Notes: generated by a model from the letters alone, not told the origin. Numbered from the stretch's first letter, positions 1 to 9,057 are shown. The stretch is 64,000 nucleotides of DNA from Vibrio coralliirubri (GCF_024347375.1 NZ_AP025470.1:3286001-3350000); one strand, 5' to 3'. A program made the numbers and translations.

Positions 1-293
1 ACAATGCCAGCGTTCACATTGAAAAGATCCGCACGATCCATACCAGGCTTACGAGCAACACCTGCTGAAATAAGTACAACATCCGCACCTTCTAGTGCTG
101 GTGTTGGATCTTCACCCGCGTAACCTTTGATCGAAACAGGCGTTGGGATATGGCTAAGATCGGCAGCAACACCCGGTGTTACCGGAGCGATGTCGTAAAG
201 TGCAAGATCTGAACCAGCAGGTAGGCGGTTCTTAAGTAGTAGGGCTAGGGCTTGACCGATGCCACCAGCGGCACCAATAACAGCTACTTTCAT
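1..293 (-). CDS. mdh: malate dehydrogenase, N-terminal part (cut by window edge)
   Basis: This is the first 97 codons of an NAD-dependent malate dehydrogenase, the TCA-cycle enzyme interconverting malate and oxaloacetate in the cytoplasm. The start codon is the CAT at 291-293 read on the minus strand, with a purine-rich ribosome binding site just upstream. The N-terminus shows the Rossmann motif GAAGGIG (about residues 8-14), an acidic residue ending the second strand (ALYDIAP), and the segment [15 protein letters not shown] that precedes the catalytic loop in MDH. The C-terminal two thirds lie outside the window. It is transcribed divergently from argR, the usual arrangement in gammaproteobacteria. 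Confidence 0.95.
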   Translation of the reverse strand, partial: MKVAVIGAAGGIGQALALLLKNRLPAGSDLALYDIAPVTPGVAADLSHIPTPVSIKGYAGEDPTPALEGADVVLISAGVARKPGMDRADLFNVNAGI

Positions 294-625
294 TGTTATT
301 CTCCTTGAGAGCTTTCTCTTATAGATTCTTTGTAGGGTAATTCTTGAGCTAAATCTAAGTTAAAAAACTATATTAATCACAAAGTGATTACAATCAATTA
401 ACGCTAGCTTTGCGACTTCGCGCAAGTCAATAAAACCGTGCTACACAGCAAGTTCGCATTATGGCGATAATCGACTGAAATAACAAAATAAGTCGTCGCA
501 AATAACACATTATTCTATTAAATATTTACAGTGATATGACTAACAAATTACAGGGATGTTTTGGCTAAAATTGAATATGTATGCGAGAATATGCAAACAT
601 CTTTGTTAATGAATAAGAATGACAT
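294..625. other. mdh-argR divergent intergenic region
   Basis: This 332-bp gap must hold the promoters of mdh and argR. It contains a perfect 7-bp inverted repeat with a 3-base spacer at 374-390 (TAATCAC-AAA-GTGATTA). Near the argR start, at about 570-605, there is AT-rich sequence with a TGAAT half-site that resembles ARG-box halves, consistent with autoregulation by ArgR but too degenerate to call. No tRNA or open reading frame of note was seen. Confidence 0.5.
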
Positions 626-1096
626 ATGCGCAATACAGAAAAGCAAGACAACTTAGTTCGTGCATTTAAAGCCTTACTAAAAGAAGAACGTTTTGGCTCA
701 CAAGGCGAAATTGTGGATGCCCTAAAACACGAAGGTTTTGAAAGCATCAACCAATCTAAAGTCTCGCGTATGTTAACCAAGTTTGGTGCCGTTCGAACTC
801 GTAACGCAAAAATGGAGATGGTTTACTGTCTTCCTGCTGAGCTTGGTGTTCCGACCGTTTCTAGCTCTCTGAGAGAATTAGTACTAGATATTGACCACAA
901 CAATGCATTGGTGGTAATACACACAGGCCCTGGTGCGGCGCAGCTGATTGCGCGTTTATTAGACTCTCTAGGTAAGTCGGAAGGCATACTGGGCGTAGTC
1001 GCAGGTGATGATACTATCTTCATTACCCCAACGTTATCGGTTACCACTAAGCAACTGTTTGATTCAGTGTGTGAACTGTTTGAATACGCAGGATAA
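626..1096 (+). CDS. argR: arginine repressor ArgR
   Basis: A 156-residue protein of normal ArgR length. In the family, the hexamer binds arginine and represses arginine biosynthesis genes by binding ARG boxes; it also assists XerCD recombination. The N-terminal half (about residues 1-75) is the winged-helix DNA-binding domain, with [11 protein letters not shown] and the recognition segment [10 protein letters not shown]. The C-terminal half carries the oligomerisation and arginine-binding core, with [16 protein letters not shown] and [11 protein letters not shown], the latter containing the two aspartates that contact arginine. It is divergent from mdh and followed by a hairpin at 1132-1162. 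Confidence 0.95.
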   Translation: MRNTEKQDNLVRAFKALLKEERFGSQGEIVDALKHEGFESINQSKVSRMLTKFGAVRTRNAKMEMVYCLPAELGVPTVSSSLRELVLDIDHNNALVVIHTGPGAAQLIARLLDSLGKSEGILGVVAGDDTIFITPTLSVTTKQLFDSVCELFEYAG

Positions 1097-1131
1097 TTGA
1101 TCTCTGTTTCATAACTATCAGCCTTATTAAT

Positions 1132-1162
1132 GGATCACGAGTATCTATTTGCTTCGTGATCC
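1132..1162 (+). terminator. hairpin downstream of argR
   Basis: Nine-base perfect inverted repeat GGATCACGA / TCGTGATCC with a 13-base loop, about 35 bases after the argR stop. It lacks a clear T-run afterwards, so it may be a weak terminator or an mRNA 3'-end structure. Confidence 0.45.
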
Positions 1163-1438
1163 AAATCACATCCTAGAATATCCATACCTCCCTTCCAAAA
1201 TCACACTAAACCATTGATTTTAAAAAATTCAGTAGTAAATCAAACACGAGATCCAGACATCATTTGTTAGATTTTTTAGCTATATCTTTTAACATTCGAG
1301 TAATTTTCTGCCAATTTTTGATATTATTCAGCCACTTTTTCATCACATGGATTGAAAAAGGTGCCGTTTCCAAATAGGAAACTCCAGAAGCAACTACACT
1401 TGTTTCAGGGTTAATAATGAATAAAGGAAGGGAAATTC
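1163..1438. other. leader region of the TRAP transporter operon
   Basis: The gap between argR and the binding-protein gene totals about 340 bp. Beyond the argR hairpin it is AT-rich and presumably holds the promoter. A small perfect hairpin lies at 1366-1382 (GTTTCC, AAATA loop, GGAAAC), in what would be the 5' untranslated region. A strong Shine-Dalgarno (AAGGAAGGG) sits just before the ATG at 1439. No other gene was seen. Confidence 0.45.
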
Positions 1439-2407
1439 ATGGCATTTACCAAACTTATTAAAGTTGGTGCTATTGCAGCTGCTGTAATGGGCGCTGGCGC
1501 TGTTAACGCTCAAGAGTTCATCACGATTGGTACTGGTTCAGTTACGGGTGTTTACTACCCAACTGGTGGTGCAATTTGTAAACTAGTGAACAAGGGCCGC
1601 AAAGACCACAACATTCGTTGTTCTGTAGAGTCTACTGGTGGTTCAATCTACAACGTTAACACCATCCGTGCTGGTGAACTAGATTTCGGTGTTGTTCAAT
1701 CGGACTGGCAATACCACGGCTACAACGGTACAAGTAAGTTCAAAGATCAGGGCGAATACAAGAAACTTCGCGCTATGTTCTCTCTACATACAGAACCGTT
1801 CAACATCATCGCTCGTACTGATGCTGGCATCAACAATGTGTCTGACCTAGCAGGTAAGCGTGTAAACATTGGTAACCCAGGTTCTGGTGACCGTGCAACG
1901 ATGGGTGTTGTAATGGACGCTATGGGCTGGACTAACGACAGCTTCAAGCTTGCTTCTGAACTTAAAGGCTCTGAGCGTTCACAAGCACTTTGTGATAACA
2001 AGATTGATGCATTCATCTACATGGTTGGTCACCCGAACGGATCAATCAAAGAAGCAACAACGTCTTGTGATGCAAAACTGGTTTCAGCAACAGGTCCACA
2101 GATCGACAAGATCGTAGCTGAAAACCCATACTACGCTTACAGCACAGTTCCTGCTGGTATGTACCGTGGTACTGACGCTGACGTAAACAGCTTCGGTGTT
2201 GCAGCAACTATGGTAACAACTTCAGACGTTTCTGAAGAAGTTGCATACAACGTTGCTAAGGCAGTATTTGAAAACTTTGACACTTTCAAACGCCTACACC
2301 CAGCATTTGCTAACCTGAAAAAAGAAGACATGGTTAAAGCGGGTATCTCTATCCCTCTTCACCCAGGCGCAGCAAAATACTACAAAGAAGTGGGCCTTCT
2401 AAAGTAA
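1439..2407 (+). CDS. TAXI-family TRAP transporter solute-binding protein
   Basis: A periplasmic binding protein of 322 residues for a tripartite ATP-independent periplasmic (TRAP) transporter of the TAXI type. Residues 1-24 are a Sec signal peptide with a likely cleavage after VNA. The mature start [20 protein letters not shown] is typical of TAXI proteins, as are [29 protein letters not shown] and the later [26 protein letters not shown]. The substrate cannot be read from sequence; characterised relatives bind dicarboxylates or amino acids such as glutamate. A strong ribosome binding site precedes the ATG. A hairpin terminator/attenuator separates it from the permease gene, consistent with binding protein being made in excess. 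Confidence 0.9.
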   Translation: MAFTKLIKVGAIAAAVMGAGAVNAQEFITIGTGSVTGVYYPTGGAICKLVNKGRKDHNIRCSVESTGGSIYNVNTIRAGELDFGVVQSDWQYHGYNGTSKFKDQGEYKKLRAMFSLHTEPFNIIARTDAGINNVSDLAGKRVNIGNPGSGDRATMGVVMDAMGWTNDSFKLASELKGSERSQALCDNKIDAFIYMVGHPNGSIKEATTSCDAKLVSATGPQIDKIVAENPYYAYSTVPAGMYRGTDADVNSFGVAATMVTTSDVSEEVAYNVAKAVFENFDTFKRLHPAFANLKKEDMVKAGISIPLHPGAAKYYKEVGLLK

Positions 2408-2428
2408 CTCTACTTTAAGCCTACTACA

Positions 2429-2462
2429 CCAATAAGGAGGCTAGCCCTCCTTATTGGCTTTT
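2429..2462 (+). terminator. intercistronic terminator/attenuator in the TRAP operon
   Basis: A perfect 12-bp stem (CCAATAAGGAGG / CCTCCTTATTGG) with a 5-base loop, followed by CTTTT, placed 22 bases after the binding-protein stop. Because the permease gene follows on the same strand, partial termination is likely. Confidence 0.75.
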
Positions 2463-2662
2463 CACGTTTTATAAAAATAATTTAAGTGAAAAGAACAGCC
2501 CTTTAAGTTTCTCCAATTTGGAGGACTTACCTTCGTATCAAGCCTAAGACAAAGACGAACAAAAAACGCATTTCCCTATCCATTCACTACACTAGATAGG
2601 AAATAAATAACGTTTGGTTGTTCGTAAGAAAAGGCAGACCATCAATAATAAGGATAAAGTAC

Positions 2663-5242
2663 ATGACGCAGACAACATCACCGTCTCCAGATGTGCAAGA
2701 AATGGTGGCACAATCAGATACTGGTGCGCGTAGCCCTCGTGGTATCCAAGGCCGTATTTTATGGTTTGTGCCTCTATGTTGGTCACTGTTCCAACTTTGG
2801 TATGCATCTCCGCTGCCGTTCATTTTTAACTTCGCAATTTTAAACGACACTGAAGCTCGAGCAATTCACCTTACGTTTGCTATTTTCCTAGCCTTTACCG
2901 CTTATCCAGCCATGAAGAATTCGCCTAGGGATCGCATCCCCGCTGTCGATTGGATATTAGCGCTTGTAGGTAGCTTTTCAGCTTCTTATATCTATATTTT
3001 CTATACTGAACTCGCTGAGCGCTCGGGCGCACCAACAACATTCGATATTGTTGCGGCTGTATTCGGTATGGTTTTACTGCTTGAAGCAACACGACGCGCT
3101 TTGGGTCCACCTCTTATGGTTGTGGCAGCAGTATTCCTACTTTACACCTTTGGCGGCCCTCACATGCCAGACGTTATTGCCCACAAAGGTGCGAGCCTAA
3201 ACAAGGCAATGTCGCATCTGTGGTTAACGACTGAAGGTGTATTCGGTGTGGCACTTGGCGTATCGACGTCATTCGTATTCTTGTTTGTACTGTTTGGTGC
3301 AATGCTAGAACGTGCCGGTGCTGGTGCTTACTTTATTAAAGTTGCATTCTCACTGCTTGGTCACATGAAAGGCGGCCCAGCGAAAGCAGCCGTTGTAGCC
3401 TCTGGTTTATCTGGTTTGGTATCAGGTTCATCTATTGCAAACGTGGTAACCACGGGTACTTTTACTATCCCACTAATGAAGCGCGTTGGCTTCCCGGGTA
3501 CTAAAGCCGGTGCGGTAGAAGTCGCGGCTTCAACCAATGGTCAATTAACACCACCTATCATGGGTGCAGCAGCCTTCTTGATGGTTGAGTATGTGGGCAT
3601 TTCGTATGTAGAAGTAATCAAAGCCGCGCTACTGCCCGCTCTGATCTCTTACATCGCTCTGATTTACATTGTTCACCTAGAAGCATGTAAAGCAGGTATG
3701 ACTGGCCTACCTCGTCGCCACACACCAACTATCGTACAAAGCTTACTGTCTTTCACGGGTACCATTTTAGGTCTGTGTGTTATCAGTGCCGCTGTTTACT
3801 ACGGTGTCGGTTGGACGAAAGATGTCTTTGGCGATGCTGCAACACCAATCGTAACGGTGGCTCTATTAGTCGCTTATGTCGCTCTGGTTCGTGTATCAGC
3901 AAAATACGCATCTGAAGGCGGCATGGAAATCGATGCGGATCTAAAAGAAGTTCCGGATCCAGGTCCAACAATTAAGTCTGGCCTTCACTTCCTCCTACCT
4001 ATCGTGGTGCTTGTTTGGTGTCTGACTGTCGAGCGTTTCTCTCCAGGTCTTTCAGCATTCTGGGCGACCGTGTTCATGATCTTCATTTTGATCACTCAGC
4101 GCCCTTTAATGACTCTGATGAACAAATCAGATGATCTTGCAGAGCAAACTAAAGCTGGCTTCGTTGATCTAGCAGAGAGCTTGGTTTCAGGCGCACGTAA
4201 CATGATTGGTATCGGTGTCGCGACAGCTGCTGCAGGTACGGTTGTAGGCGTGGTGACTCTAACGGGTATCGGTCTTGTAATGACTGACTTCGTTGAGTTT
4301 ATCTCAGGCGGTAGCATCATCCTTATGTTGCTATTCACTGCGGTAATCAGCTTGATCTTAGGTATGGGCTTGCCAACAACGGCGAACTACATCGTTGTTT
4401 CAACTCTGATGGCACCGGTAATTGTGACCTTAGGTGCAGCGCACGGCTTGATCATTCCATTGATTGCGGTTCACTTATTCGTGTTCTACTTCGGTATTCT
4501 TGCAGATGACACACCTCCGGTAGGTCTGGCAGCCTTTGCGGCCGCCGCGATTGCAAAATCCGACCCAATTCGTACAGGTATTCAAGGTTTTACCTACGAT
4601 ATCCGGACCGCTATCTTGCCGTTCATGTTCATCTTCAATACCCAGCTACTGTTGATGGGCATTGATTCTTGGTGGCACTTAGCGCTGACGATTTTCTCTT
4701 CTGTGACTGCGGTACTTATCTTTGCCGCAGCAACTCAAGGTTGGTGGTTCACCAAGAACAAGTGGTGGGAAACTATACTGCTTATCGTTCTGACCTTCTC
4801 TTTCTTCCGCCCAGGTTTCTGGTGGGACATGATTTATCCAGAGAAAGTTCTTTCACCTGGAGTTGAGATCGCTCAAATCACAGAAAGCCTATCTGTGGGA
4901 CAATCACTTGAATTGAGAGTAGGTGGCGAAAACTTAGAAGGTAACTATTCTGAGAAAACAGTTCGCCTTCCGTTTGCAGATTCTGCGACAACAAGTGAAG
5001 ACCGCATTGCTTCAATGGGCCTAATGCTGACACAAGCTGACGACAAGATGATTGTTGATATGGTTGAGTTTGGTAGCCCTGCAGAAGCCGCTGGCATTGA
5101 CTTTGATTGGGAAATTAAATCAGTTATCCAAGACGCAGAACGACCAATGAAAGAGTGGGTATTCTTACCTGCCCTACTGATTTTGATTGGTTTAGCGATG
5201 AACCAAAGAAGGCGTGCTCGTAAGGATGAGATTAGCGCGTAA
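2663..5242 (+). CDS. TRAP transporter fused permease (DctQM type) with C-terminal DUF3394-like domain
   Basis: An 859-residue inner-membrane permease in which the small (DctQ, 4 TM) and large (DctM, 12 TM) TRAP subunits are fused, as is usual for TAXI systems. The start chosen is the ATG at 2663, preceded by AAGGAT; an upstream in-frame start at 2618 has no ribosome binding site. The N-terminal ~190 residues hold the Q-like helices. The M part shows signatures such as GGPAKAAVVASGLSGLVSGSSIANVV, ASTNGQLTPPIMGAAAF and ILGMGLPTTANYIV. After the last transport helices (about residue 730) comes a soluble segment with a PDZ-like stretch (MVEFGSPAEAAGIDFDWEI) and then a final TM helix and a basic tail, matching DUF3394. 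It acts with the binding protein encoded at 1439 to import a solute driven by an ion gradient. Confidence 0.9.
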   Translation: MTQTTSPSPDVQEMVAQSDTGARSPRGIQGRILWFVPLCWSLFQLWYASPLPFIFNFAILNDTEARAIHLTFAIFLAFTAYPAMKNSPRDRIPAVDWILALVGSFSASYIYIFYTELAERSGAPTTFDIVAAVFGMVLLLEATRRALGPPLMVVAAVFLLYTFGGPHMPDVIAHKGASLNKAMSHLWLTTEGVFGVALGVSTSFVFLFVLFGAMLERAGAGAYFIKVAFSLLGHMKGGPAKAAVVASGLSGLVSGSSIANVVTTGTFTIPLMKRVGFPGTKAGAVEVAASTNGQLTPPIMGAAAFLMVEYVGISYVEVIKAALLPALISYIALIYIVHLEACKAGMTGLPRRHTPTIVQSLLSFTGTILGLCVISAAVYYGVGWTKDVFGDAATPIVTVALLVAYVALVRVSAKYASEGGMEIDADLKEVPDPGPTIKSGLHFLLPIVVLVWCLTVERFSPGLSAFWATVFMIFILITQRPLMTLMNKSDDLAEQTKAGFVDLAESLVSGARNMIGIGVATAAAGTVVGVVTLTGIGLVMTDFVEFISGGSIILMLLFTAVISLILGMGLPTTANYIVVSTLMAPVIVTLGAAHGLIIPLIAVHLFVFYFGILADDTPPVGLAAFAAAAIAKSDPIRTGIQGFTYDIRTAILPFMFIFNTQLLLMGIDSWWHLALTIFSSVTAVLIFAAATQGWWFTKNKWWETILLIVLTFSFFRPGFWWDMIYPEKVLSPGVEIAQITESLSVGQSLELRVGGENLEGNYSEKTVRLPFADSATTSEDRIASMGLMLTQADDKMIVDMVEFGSPAEAAGIDFDWEIKSVIQDAERPMKEWVFLPALLILIGLAMNQRRRARKDEISA

Positions 5243-5249
5243 TGGATAG

Positions 5250-5285
5250 AGCCAAGTAGCGCTCTACTCTATTTGGCTTTTTTAC
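5250..5285 (+). terminator. hairpin terminator after TRAP permease
   Basis: Stem AGCCAA / TTGGCT, with an inner TAG/CTA pairing, followed by a run of six T residues. It lies just after the permease stop and upstream of the usp start, so the usp gene may need read-through or its own promoter. Confidence 0.65.
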
Positions 5286-5347
5286 TACATGGAAAAGATA
5301 ATTACAGCGTTTGGTATACTAAGCGCTGCTCAAAAAGAGACGAATAC

Positions 5348-5785
5348 ATGTATAGACAAATCCTTGTTCCCGTTGATCTTAACGACAAAGGCTTTTCTGA
5401 TAAAGCAGTCGAGCTAGCGGTATGGCACGCGAAACACAGCAATGCTGAAGTCCACATTCTGAACGTACTACCGGGCATTCACATGTCGATGGTTGCGTCT
5501 TACTTCCCGAAAGATGCAGCGAACCAAATGAAGCTTGATGTGAAAAATCAGCTCAAAGAGTTTGCTGACAAGCACATTGACGATGAAGTGGTGTATAAAG
5601 TTCACGTTGCCGAAGGCAAGACTTACACAACAATTCTAGATTACGCAGAAAAACTGGGGGCTGACCTTATCGTGATGCCTAGCCACAAGCGTTCAAAAAT
5701 CGACAAAGTTGTGCTTGGTTCTGTTGCAAGCAAAGTGGTACAGAACTCACCAATCAATGTATTGGTAGTTAAGCCGCAAGGCTAA
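5348..5785 (+). CDS. universal stress protein (UspA family), TRAP-linked
   Basis: A 145-residue single-domain Usp. The start chosen is the ATG at 5348 (MYRQILVPVDL), matching the family N-terminus; the longer in-frame reading from 5273 runs through the preceding terminator and is unlikely. It shows the conserved first strand with Asp (VPVDLND) and the closing strand NVLVVK. The nucleotide-binding loop normally reads G-x2-G-x9-G-S/T. Here it is MPSHKRSKIDKVVLGSVASKVV, with only the last glycine kept, so nucleotide binding is uncertain. Its position directly after a TRAP permease recalls TeaD of the Halomonas TeaABC system, an ATP-binding Usp that modulates the transporter. That functional link is inference. 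Confidence 0.88.
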   Translation: MYRQILVPVDLNDKGFSDKAVELAVWHAKHSNAEVHILNVLPGIHMSMVASYFPKDAANQMKLDVKNQLKEFADKHIDDEVVYKVHVAEGKTYTTILDYAEKLGADLIVMPSHKRSKIDKVVLGSVASKVVQNSPINVLVVKPQG

Positions 5786-5809
5786 ATCACTTAATCGACA
5801 CAACGATCT

Positions 5810-5840
5810 AAAAAGGTTGGCCTAAAAGCCAACCTTTTTT
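5810..5840. terminator. bidirectional terminator between usp and the 2-hydroxyacid dehydrogenase gene
   Basis: Perfect stem GGTTGGC / GCCAACC flanked by A-run and T-run, so it can end transcripts from both converging genes. Confidence 0.9.
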
Positions 5841-5889
5841 GTTTTGTGTTCGCACCGTTTAATACCAATCGTAGTAAAGATCTCAAGAA

Positions 5890-6852
5890 TCAACGCACTA
5901 AGTTCTGCGGATTACCCGCAACAAACCCATCAATATTATCGATTAAGATATCAGACAGTTTTTGAATTGAGCTGTCACTGCCCCACGCCACATGTGGTGT
6001 CAGCAATAAGTTAGGTAGGTGACTGTTAGCCAATAGTGGGTTCGAGTTGTATGCAGGCTCTTGTGTAAACACGTCCATGCCAGCGCCTGCGATTTCATTA
6101 CTTTTCAAAGCCTCAACTAGGGCTTGCTCATCAACAAGTCCACCACGGCCAGCATTAATTAACACCGCGCTTGGTTTCATCATTGCTAGCTCTCGATCTG
6201 AAATCAGGTTTCGAGTCGCTTCGGTCAACGGACAATGTAAGCTGATCGCATCCGCTTGCTGCAACACTGTATCAAAAGGCAGATACCCCTCTCGACAAGA
6301 GTCAGCCCCTTTGCGCTCTGCAAAAATGACGTTCATACCAATCGCTTTAGCCAATATCGCTGTCGCTTGCCCTAAACTGCCACTACCGATTAAACCCAAT
6401 GTGCTGCCTGCCACATCTTGAATCGGATGTGTAAAGAAACAGAACTGTTTATCCTTTTGCCACTCGCCAGCTTCAATATCTTGATGGTAGCCAACAAGGT
6501 TTCGTTTAAGTGTAAACAACATAGCAATCACATGTTCAGGTACCGACTGAGTCGCATAGCCTTGCACATTAGCCACTGCGATATTGTTACTCTTGCAGTA
6601 GTCGACATCGACATTATTGACGCCAGTCGCTGACACCGCGATCAACTTGAGTTGCTGTGCTTGAGCTAAATTATCAGCGTTGAGCACAACCTTATTGGTG
6701 ATAACAACATCCGCTCCCGCAACGCGCTCAGCAACGAGTTCTGGAGCAGTAAAATCATACTCGACCCACTCATTTTCAAAGCTTAGAGGTTTTAAATGGA
6801 TTTGAGATGGGATGGTGGCTCTGTCGAGAAAGACCACTTTCAACTTCGGCAT
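5890..6852 (-). CDS. D-2-hydroxyacid dehydrogenase (glycerate dehydrogenase-like)
   Basis: A cytoplasmic NAD(P)-dependent oxidoreductase of 320 residues acting on a 2-hydroxy acid/2-keto acid pair. The start chosen is the CAT at 6850-6852 (MPKLKVVFLD); the in-frame extension upstream adds unconserved residues. The nucleotide fold motif is GLIGSGSLGQATAILAKA. The catalytic set is visible: Arg in NAGRGGLVDEQAL, Glu in MDVFTQEPA, and His in LLTPHVAWGS. The overall layout is closest to HprA/glycerate dehydrogenases, but substrate cannot be fixed by eye. It lies 34 bp downstream of rluA on the same strand, so the two may be co-transcribed. Confidence 0.88.
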   Translation of the reverse strand: MPKLKVVFLDRATIPSQIHLKPLSFENEWVEYDFTAPELVAERVAGADVVITNKVVLNADNLAQAQQLKLIAVSATGVNNVDVDYCKSNNIAVANVQGYATQSVPEHVIAMLFTLKRNLVGYHQDIEAGEWQKDKQFCFFTHPIQDVAGSTLGLIGSGSLGQATAILAKAIGMNVIFAERKGADSCREGYLPFDTVLQQADAISLHCPLTEATRNLISDRELAMMKPSAVLINAGRGGLVDEQALVEALKSNEIAGAGMDVFTQEPAYNSNPLLANSHLPNLLLTPHVAWGSDSSIQKLSDILIDNIDGFVAGNPQNLVR

Positions 6853-6886
6853 TGTACGTCCTTGAATTGGTGTTGATGAGACCATT

Positions 6887-7621
6887 CTAAGCTTTTAGCT
6901 TACTGTAGTCTGGAAGCTCTGGCGCAATTTCAAAGTGCTGCTCGATTTGTGGCGATGCTTGAGGATAAAACTCACACAGAACAAAGGCTTTGAATAACTG
7001 ATCATTGGCCGGATGATAAAAACTGAGTTCACACGCGTGCAGAGCCAACCTATCACTATAGTTAAAAGCATCTGGCGTTGCATAAAACTCATCACCCACA
7101 ATAGGATTCCCCATCTCCATACAGTGCACTCGCAACTGATGGGAACGCCCGGTAATTGGCAGTAATTTCAATAAGGTCGTTTGAGCCTCTTCTTGTTCCA
7201 CCACATAGCGAGTCTGAGATGATTTACCATCCTCGAAACACACTTTCTGCTTCGGCCGGTTTGGCCAATCGCAAATAAGAGGGAGGTCAATCAAACCTTC
7301 TGCTTCTTCTACTGAACCCCATACTCGGGCGTAATAGAGTTTGTGTGTCAGTCGATATTGAAATTGCTTCTTCAAATGACGCTCAGCTTGTTTGTGTTTA
7401 GCGAGCAGCATCAAGCCCGATGTCGACATGTCCAATCGATGCACGACTTGAATCTCTGGAAATTCGACAACCAAGCGACTCCAAATGCTGTCGTAATGCT
7501 CAGGTAACCGACCCGGAACAGAAAGCAGGCCTGCAGGCTTGTTCACCACAAGAATATCGTCATCTTGATAAACAATATCAATCCACGGTTCACGCGGTGG
7601 TGTGTACTGTTCTAACGCCAT
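6887..7621 (-). CDS. rluA: pseudouridine synthase RluA (23S rRNA U746 / tRNA U32)
   Basis: A 244-residue RluA-family enzyme that isomerises uridine to pseudouridine. Its N-terminus (PPREPWIDIVYQDDDILVVN) and the run KPAGLLSVPGR are very close to E. coli RluA, which modifies 23S rRNA U746 and U32 of several tRNAs. The catalytic aspartate is in VHRLDMSTSG (about residue 63). LPLICDWPNRPKQKVC and ITGRSHQLRVH are further RluA signatures. The C-terminal ~25 residues extend past the E. coli protein. Start ATG at 7619-7621. Confidence 0.92.
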   Translation of the reverse strand: MALEQYTPPREPWIDIVYQDDDILVVNKPAGLLSVPGRLPEHYDSIWSRLVVEFPEIQVVHRLDMSTSGLMLLAKHKQAERHLKKQFQYRLTHKLYYARVWGSVEEAEGLIDLPLICDWPNRPKQKVCFEDGKSSQTRYVVEQEEAQTTLLKLLPITGRSHQLRVHCMEMGNPIVGDEFYATPDAFNYSDRLALHACELSFYHPANDQLFKAFVLCEFYPQASPQIEQHFEIAPELPDYSKLKA

Positions 7622-7779
7622 TGAAGCCTCTTAATTGCTAGTGAATAAATAATTTACGGTTGATTCGTTTATAAATAAATACAATTTTCAACATTTTCGT
7701 ACATAAAAGTTGACGACTTTACAAAACATGGTATTGATAGGGTAACGGATAATAAGAAGTCAGCATCAAAGGAAAAACG

Positions 7780-9057
7780 ATGGAAAGTACGGTTAAAACC
7801 ACCAACACAAAAACACCAATCTCAGCTCCCCTATCAAGTTTAATTAAGTCTCTTGGCCCAGGCATTATGATGGCCGCAGCAGCTGTAGGTGGTTCTCACT
7901 TAGTCGCCTCAACCAAGGCGGGTGCGATTTATGGTTGGCAGCTCGCCGCGCTTATTATCCTCGTTAATGTATTTAAATACCCATTCTTCAGAGCCGGCAT
8001 CCAATACACGCTAGGAACGGGTCAAAGCTTGGTGGAAGGTTACTCTAACCTAGGCCGCCCATACCTTGTGATCTTTTCGATCTTGAGTGCCATATCTGCG
8101 GTCGTGAATACCGCTGCCCTGCTATTATTCAGTGCAAGCCTACTCAGTTACTTTGTTCCTTTCGATTTAGCCACTAGCACCTTGTGCATGATCGTTTTAG
8201 CGACCTGTTTGATCATTCTGTTTGCTGGCCATTATCGTGCTCTAGATACACTATCTAAAGCGATCATGGCGATCTTAACCATCACAACCTTAGCTGCAGT
8301 CGCTATTGCTATCGGCTCTCCAGTCGAACCTGATGCTGCTTTTGTTCCACCGTCGCCTTGGTCTCTCGCTGCGATTGGTTTTATCGTGGTGACCATGGGT
8401 TGGATGCCTGCGCCTATCGAAATTTCCAGCATCACCTCTATGTGGCTAAAAAGCCAAAAAGAGAAGCAGGAAGTGACCGCACAATCAGCACTGTTCGATT
8501 TCAATGTCGGCTACATTGGTACTGCACTGCTTGCTTTAGTATTTGTTGCGTTAGGCGCGCTAGTACTTCACGGTTCGGGTGTTGAACTGTCTCGCTCCGG
8601 TGTTGGCTTCACTCATCAATTGGTCGGCATCTACGCTTCGACAATTGGTGAATGGTCTCGTCCATTAATCGCTCTTATCGCTTTCTTCTGTATCTTTGGT
8701 AGTACGATTACCGTTATCGACGGCTACTCTCGCGTGCTTGCTGAATCACAGCGCCTATTATTCAAAAAAGATTCAAGCCCAAGAATGCTGCAAGGCTGGA
8801 TCATCATTGTCTCTCTCGCGGCATTAGCGATTGTGATGTTCTTTAGCGCTGCACTGATGCCAATGCTTGATTTTGCGATGGTACTTGCCTTTGCGACCAC
8901 GCCATTCTTCGCGCTGCTTAACTTCATCCTAGTGAACAAGGCTAAGCTTCCAGAAGCCCTAGCCATTGGCAGCAAGCTAAAATGGCTGTCTATCGCGGGT
9001 CTTGTTTACCTGTTTGGTTTCTTGGCAGTATTTGTTTGGTGGAAGTGGTTGATGTAA
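7780..9057 (+). CDS. Nramp-like divalent metal (or Nramp-related) transporter
   Basis: A 425-residue inner-membrane protein with about 11 hydrophobic segments and the LeuT-fold layout of the Nramp/SLC11 family. The N-terminal GPGIMMAAAAVGGSHLVASTKAG aligns with Nramp TM1, but the metal-binding DPGN motif is absent. In TM6 the usual MPHN is replaced by GWMPAPIEIS. Family membership is clear in form, but the changed residues mean that Mn/Fe transport should not be assumed; a Mg-type or other Nramp-related activity is possible. The gene is monocistronic, divergent from rluA, and ends at a strong bidirectional terminator. Confidence 0.8.
   Translation: MESTVKTTNTKTPISAPLSSLIKSLGPGIMMAAAAVGGSHLVASTKAGAIYGWQLAALIILVNVFKYPFFRAGIQYTLGTGQSLVEGYSNLGRPYLVIFSILSAISAVVNTAALLLFSASLLSYFVPFDLATSTLCMIVLATCLIILFAGHYRALDTLSKAIMAILTITTLAAVAIAIGSPVEPDAAFVPPSPWSLAAIGFIVVTMGWMPAPIEISSITSMWLKSQKEKQEVTAQSALFDFNVGYIGTALLALVFVALGALVLHGSGVELSRSGVGFTHQLVGIYASTIGEWSRPLIALIAFFCIFGSTITVIDGYSRVLAESQRLLFKKDSSPRMLQGWIIIVSLAALAIVMFFSAALMPMLDFAMVLAFATTPFFALLNFILVNKAKLPEALAIGSKLKWLSIAGLVYLFGFLAVFVWWKWLM

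Noticed and set aside
570..605. ARG boxes before argR
   Set aside because: Only half-site resemblance (TGAAT with a poor partner); too degenerate to list as an operator.
5273..5347. Longer N-terminus for the Usp protein
   Set aside because: The extra 25 codons run through the preceding terminator T-run and do not resemble a Usp; the ATG at 5348 fits the family start.
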